A stretch of 64,000 bases of DNA, from the NCBI GenBank assembly GCA_022410635.1, contig JAJVDF010000238.1:490479-554478 (forward strand), in the 5' to 3' direction. Positions 59,123 through 64,000 of this stretch are shown one piece after another (positions within the stretch are counted from its first letter, which is position 1; each line of letters starts with the position of its first letter). A program made the translations under genes and the position numbers. This DNA is from Tretioscincus oriximinensis (lineage: Eukaryota; Chordata; Lepidosauria; Squamata; Gymnophthalmidae). The notes beneath the pieces were generated by a model that ran no database searches, was not told where the DNA came from, and saw only the letters and a list, made by a program, of their open reading frames with translations.

Positions 59123-59451
59123 TTGTCAAACTTTGCTCAGAGCTTCAAGAGATACAGATGGTATCAATTTCCACATATTTGGAAAATATGTCAGATGCAG
59201 CTATATTGCCTGATTAATCCTCATAAATCCATAAAATCTATCTGCATGACTAGAGCATTGTAAGAACCAAGGTCAGGACAGTCTTCAACTGACCCAACTC
59301 GTACTATGGCCTACTTTGCCTGGCAACAGGGCCATCTGCTGTCTGACTATCATAATCACTAATGACATGTTTTGAATCTGGAATCTTTTCATGGAAAGCA
59401 TATTTTTTATCTGTGAGCTGTGAGCTTTTCTCACACAAGCACAATCTCATT

Positions 59452-59521
59452 CATTGGCACCTAATAGCAACAGCAGCAAATTATATATATAATTTGCTGC
59501 TGTTGCTATTAGGTGCCAATG
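59452..59521. repeat. Perfect 70-bp palindrome
   Basis: Arm cattggcacctaatagcaac then agcagcaaattatata is followed directly by its exact reverse complement; the centre is at 59486/59487. Pairing continues imperfectly outwards (aatctcattcattgg / ccaatgactgagatt, then acaagcac / gtgctagt) to about 110 bp or more. Confidence 0.95.
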
Positions 59522-60063
59522 ACTGAGATTCAAGTGCTAGTGAGTAAAAGGTGATAGGATCTGGGTCTGTCTTTTTAGTAAGATCTACTAGCTTTTATTT
59601 GGACATTCCATTAGCTTCTTTGATTCAATCATCCACTTTGATTGTTGCTTTTTCTACTTGCCAGTTAAATTTACTGAGAAATAATAGTTTCATCCATTCG
59701 GTTTTGTGTCTTCCATTTCTTGAAAAGCCTTCAAATTATTATTTAGATTTTTAAAAATAGGGGGGGAAATCCTATTTTCAGAACTTCCACACTTTGCTTA
59801 TGTTGGCATCCCAGATGTTATTGGATGTCTTTCAGTTGTATTTCAGATCGTAAGATATGATAATGTAACAAAAGGTGTAATTCGGAGCAGGCATGCTGCA
59901 GACAGTATCTTCTTTTCTAGTGAACTAGCTAATGTGCCCTAGTTTGATCATTACCCACAAGAACCTTCTTGTTCTTTCTCACTCTTTTGTCATGATGTCC
60001 ACACCCAAGAAGGAAGGTTAGATTGCTTGATTTAACTGAAATATTTATGTCTAAATGTATACA

Positions 60064-60250
60064 GTAGGGATGCCTGACACACTTCCCAAAAAGCTATTCC
60101 TCAATCTACGGGTGATTATCACGCTCTCTTGGGCCTCTACCCCTGTGGCACAGTCAAGAGGTCCTCACCAGAAGGATCAGGACTTTTTAAAATGAAGTTA
60201 GCACTTTGAACTTGGTGCTGTTAGCAAATTAGTAGCCTGATTCAGTTCTT
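60064..60250 (-). mobile_element. Old L2-type LINE 3' region
   Basis: gatgcctgacacacttccca then ctattcctcaatctacgggt and ccagaaggatcaggactttt follow the same reversed order as 4166-4360 and 42300-42450. Confidence 0.45.
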
Positions 60251-60584
60251 TTTAAGACTAGCATAGCATGTGGTCAGCCTGTAGTTAATAGCTAGCGGTC
60301 ATATTATTACTGCATAGTTTACAAATTGTTTACAAGTCACTATGGAATTGGGTGACTTTACCTTTTGTATGGATCTGTTTGTGTGGCCTAGTTTTAGGCA
60401 TAGAGGTTATGCTGATTATCAACATAAACAGACTGAATATGCTTCCATCATCACTATATATTTTAAGAAATAGGTAAACAGTTTTGCCCATTACGTAAAA
60501 AATATTAAATATAATTCCAGTCTGNCAAGAACTGCTCACACCAAAACTATAGTTCCAGAGCAATGGTGATAGCAAGTGTAGACT

Positions 60585-61104
60585 AACCAGATTTTCTGAG
60601 GCCCAAACCAGGGTAATTAATATTCATGCTAATTTACATATTCATAAATATGCAAATCACTCACCAACATCCATTCCCCTCTGAAATTCCTGCCCCAGAA
60701 ATCTATGAAGCATGTGAGAATTTTTAAACTGTGAGAATTTTTTGAGTGCATCAGAAATTTGCATTTTTTATTTATTTTTTACTGAGGGGAGGGTGCCTTC
60801 AGGAGCTGGCCTCAGTTGCCAGAGCCCCCTAGTGGTGGTGCAGTGATTTAAAAAAAATCAAAAAATGTTTTTGAAGTGTGCGTGAAATTTTTGAAGTGCA
60901 TGAGAATTTTTTATTTTTTACTGAGGGGAGGGTGCCTTCAGGAGCTGGCATCAGAGGCCAGAACCCTCTAATGGTGGTGCAGCTGAATTAAAAAAAAAAC
61001 ATATTCCCTCAGCAATAACCGGGGAAATGGCGCCCCTCCCAGGGGGGGTAGACAACCCCAAACCAGCCCACCCCCCCAAAAGGGGTCATCTGGTCAGCCT
61101 AGTA
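60585..61104. mobile_element. Larger foldback element with AGACTAACCAGAT / CATCTGGTCAGCCT ends
   Basis: The ends match the element at 47537. The interior has an internal duplication: ttactgaggggagggtgcct then tcaggagctggc occurs at about 60779 and 60917, with related 60-bp downstream parts, a spacing of roughly 138 bp. No coding frame. Confidence 0.65.
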
Positions 61105-63052
61105 AGTGAAGATTTGTGTTCCCTTCAGACTTTCTTGGATGTCGATTAGAGGCATGTTAAAAGTTTCTACATTGCCTTTAGGCCACTTTTAAAACTATAT
61201 GTGGATGCAATTAAGAAGTTAGAACAAGTTCAATAGCTCCCAAGAGAATCACCAGACTTTCTCATCCAAAAATCTCCAACAATGTTCAAAAATACATAAA
61301 CCTCTATGTCTAGAATTAAAGAACTATGGCTCTTCTTGTGCTGGATTTTATTTTAGATTATACCACAAAAATAGGACTTTGTGCAAAACTATGACAGATC
61401 CCGCTCAGCCTTGTTTTGGGCAGGCACGCCATACCTCNGAAAAATAATAATGAAACAATATGCGCACAGATGGAGGCGGCTACTTATTATATTACTCTGT
61501 TCTTGATTTTGTGTTATTTTGTGTTAGTGTATAAGAATATTTTAGCTTTCTTGATGTGGTCATTTGACTGATCAATAAGCAAACGTCTTCTTTTACAGTC
61601 CAGTTAAATATACATGTATGTATTCAGTATCTCCATGGCTGATAGACTTGGTAGTAAGCAACTGGATGTCCTAAAACTTTATTTAACCATGCTCATCACA
61701 TAGTCTTCAAAGGAGTGATGTAGTATAAGAAAAGGACATTGTTTTTCTCTACCCTGTCCCTTGAGAAGTATGGAAGGTAAAGATAAACTCTTTGTTGTCT
61801 TTGGCCTTCCGTTCTTCTAGCACAATGATTAATGGGTATCATTAGAATAAATGTTTGCTTGCGTCCTTTGATGTAGAAATTATTAAAGCAGGCATAAATA
61901 AGACAAGCATGGAAATTCAGGATACCCGGTATAAAAACAGCATTTAATAATTCACACCTTTTAGCTGCAAAGCTAGTAGCCATACAGCCTCAGAACACAG
62001 AACTAATAATTTCAATCAGCTCTTGGGAAGCTCATAATTACAACCACACTTTTTAATTTTATACCAAGATGGATGTCACATTTAGATTTTAAAAAAATGT
62101 TTCATATTCTGAAAGGTTTTCATGCAGATTATTCTTCCCACCATGTGTTATTTGGTACAGATGTGTTAATCTAGATTTTTTTTTTTTACATTTGTGAGCC
62201 TTGCTATCAAACTGAACTCCAGTCAGCATTCAGGATTCATTCCAATGATAAACTGAACCTCTGTTTGTCTAGTTCAGCCTTCCCACTTGTCTCCTTCACA
62301 TGCTAGACCTACCTGCAAGGCTAGACCAGGCTATTTTAATAGTTAATGACCCTTTGAAGATCCAGCAAAGCCACTGGTGAGTGCCTTATTCATGTCTGGG
62401 CTTGTACCAAATCATCTCAGAAAACCTAGAACATAGGCATATTCCAATCCATTCTTAGATGACCTTGAAAAGAATAACTGTATTTGAGACCTTCCATGAA
62501 AGATCTACATATCTTGATGGTCTTCTGGGATGGACCCATAGGCCTCCATGGTCAGCAGACCAGACAAACATGAAGCACCTACCAAAAAGTAAAATATCCA
62601 AACAAAAAAGAACCAGTAGGTGCACCACTGATACAGAATGTCTGTCAGGAAATCAAAATTCCTTGACATATTTCCTCCAGCCCATAGCAAAGGTTTATGC
62701 TTACATATTCTTCTAATCCACTTTCAGCATCTCATGAAAAGGGAGCTAACAATAGACTAATGATAATGTTGATGGTCAAATCTGCAGAACCGTCAAGTTG
62801 GGAGACAGTAGATTGATATGACCTGTTCTGAAGATAACTCTACTGCATATAACTAAAAATGAAAACAAAAGAAAATATGAAGGAAATATTTTGCTCATGT
62901 ACTGCAAGGTTAATGGTTGTTATCACTACTTAAACCACGGAATTCAGAATTCTATGATTTTCACAACATCATTAAGATCCTTTTGAATTTTCTATAATTG
63001 TCTTTAAGTTCAATTATAAAAATTGTACCTGTAATGCTGATTTTTCAGCACT
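61105..63052. other. NBEA: AT-rich intronic stretch
   Basis: No supported gene or repeat. Several short frames on both strands resemble nothing I know. Confidence 0.4.
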
Positions 63053-63554
63053 GAGAACGTCCATCTCAATGAAATATAATTGGATTGGCTGTGCCTGAAA
63101 AACCGAACTGCATCATCTTACGCCAGTTATAAGTCCATTTAGATCTTGAAATACCCTGAATAAAACCTCTCTTTTCTGCAATCACTTCATTTAACATAAT
63201 CTCCATTAAATATTCCAACCACCGGTCTATTGTCCAATAGTTCTTCTCCTTCCACCCCCTAGCAAGGACCATATGCGCTGCACAAATTGCCCTTTTTAAA
63301 ATGTATTTCATATCTAAGGGGGGATTGAAATTATCTGAATTAGCTGTCATCCAATATTCGTCCAATTATATTTCATTTTCTTCAACACGTCTTCCAGCTT
63401 AGATTATGTTTATAAGATGTGATTCCTTTTGTAACCTGACTAGTTGAGGGTAGGGGGTGGGGTCTTGTTTTGCTTTTTAGTGTTCTTTGTATGTTGTATA
63501 TGTCAAAGTTTTGTTTGGTGTTTTCGAAAACAAAAAGAGAACGTCCATATCAAT
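63053..63554. mobile_element. L1 insertion, 5'-truncated and inverted, with 18-bp target duplication
   Basis: gagaacgtccatctcaat (63053-63070) and gagaacgtccatatcaat (63537-63554) are the target duplication, 17 of 18 identical. Between them, 63071-63375 in minus orientation encodes an L1-type ORF2 C-terminus (MKYILKRAICAAHMVLARGW, then WTIDRWLEYLMEIML) with 99 open codons. 63378-63536 in + orientation has the look of an L1 3' UTR (gggtggggtcttgttttgct) ending aaaacaaaaa. Inverted 5' part plus sense 3' part is the product of twin priming. Confidence 0.65.
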
Positions 63555-64000
63555 TGAGTCTAGGATATATGCCTATGTACACTTGTCACTGCTCCTCCCT
63601 CCCTTTCTTTCTCTATTCCTTTCTCCTCCTCCTCCTTTCTTATATGCTCTTTTGACTACTAAAGCATCTATGTTTCTATAACTTTTTCTAGTTAATTTGC
63701 TCTAGTTCACTTTGCTGCTATGTCCTTTAAGTCACCTTCATTACTTCATAGAAAAGAGTAATTGATATTACAGATAAACCCTACTTTCCAAGCTCCTGCT
63801 TTATTAATTAATTTATGTTGCCTCCTGCTTCATGAATCCCCACTTTACAAGCAAAAAATTGATCTCAATTATTGTACATTGAATTTAGACAACTGAAAGT
63901 TTAAGTAATGCTTTCAGAAGCTGCGGATGTCTCATACTAAGACTGGGGAATAGTCCAAGCTATTAGCAGGATGGGAGTATTCACATTGCAAATTTAGTAG

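Larger units (their letters stand above)
27457..64000 (+). other. NBEA: NBEA intron, open at right edge, hosting MAB21L1
   Basis: At least 36.5 kb. A strong donor (gtgagt) begins it and no further NBEA exon is visible. It contains MAB21L1 on the opposite strand, foldback elements up to 34.6 kb, then a long AT-rich tract with old repeats. In vertebrates this intron is a known host of MAB21L1 and of conserved non-coding elements, which may explain the long stretches without recognisable repeats. Confidence 0.85.

Overview
The window is vertebrate nuclear DNA, almost certainly from a squamate reptile. Short coding islands sit in long introns packed with CR1 and L2-type LINE tails, tRNA-derived SINEs of the Sauria/squamate style (two tail types), an L1 fragment, foldback DNA transposons, and ATA, CTA, TGA and ATCT microsatellites. 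There is no bacterial, phage or organellar gene content and no CRISPR array.

Two protein genes can be supported. On the + strand are two consecutive exons of NBEA (neurobeachin), at 4709-4852 and 27320-27456. They splice in matching phase across a 22.5 kb intron and encode the linker before, and the first strands of, the PH-BEACH region. The next NBEA intron, open to the right edge, contains the single-exon gene MAB21L1 on the opposite strand (29666-30745, 359 codons, complete). This is the known vertebrate NBEA/MAB21L1 nested arrangement. Residues diagnostic of MAB21L1, rather than of MAB21L2 in the paralogous LRBA locus, are present.

Layout. 1-4708: end of an upstream NBEA intron, AT-rich, with a 158-bp tandem duplication and LINE/SINE tails. 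4853-20900: repeat-rich AT intron with SINEs, CR1s, a miniature Tc1-like element and a compound microsatellite. 20930-25460: unexpectedly GC- and CpG-rich intronic block with homeodomain-type sites, a TATA box and a candidate alternative first exon for a short NBEA transcript. 22.3-34.6 kb: a dense cluster of two foldback (MITE-like) families. 29.5-31.5 kb: MAB21L1 with a TATA/CCAAT promoter candidate. 33.4-34.4 kb: a further CpG-rich block upstream of MAB21L1. 34.6-64 kb: a long AT-rich NBEA intron with scattered repeats, a GC-rich multi-hairpin element at 50 kb, a 70-bp perfect palindrome at 59.5 kb and a twin-primed L1 insertion at 63 kb.

The observations most worth following are: the phase-compatible candidate first exon at 25261-25315; the clustering of two related foldback families in the MAB21L1 regulatory interval, including a chimera of both; the OTX/PITX-type site cluster at 21.9 kb; the multi-hairpin Z-DNA-prone element at 50 kb; the perfect palindrome at 59.5 kb; and the inverted L1 with a 17-bp inverted repeat at its breakpoints. 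Family names for repeats rest on remembered consensus features, not on a database search.
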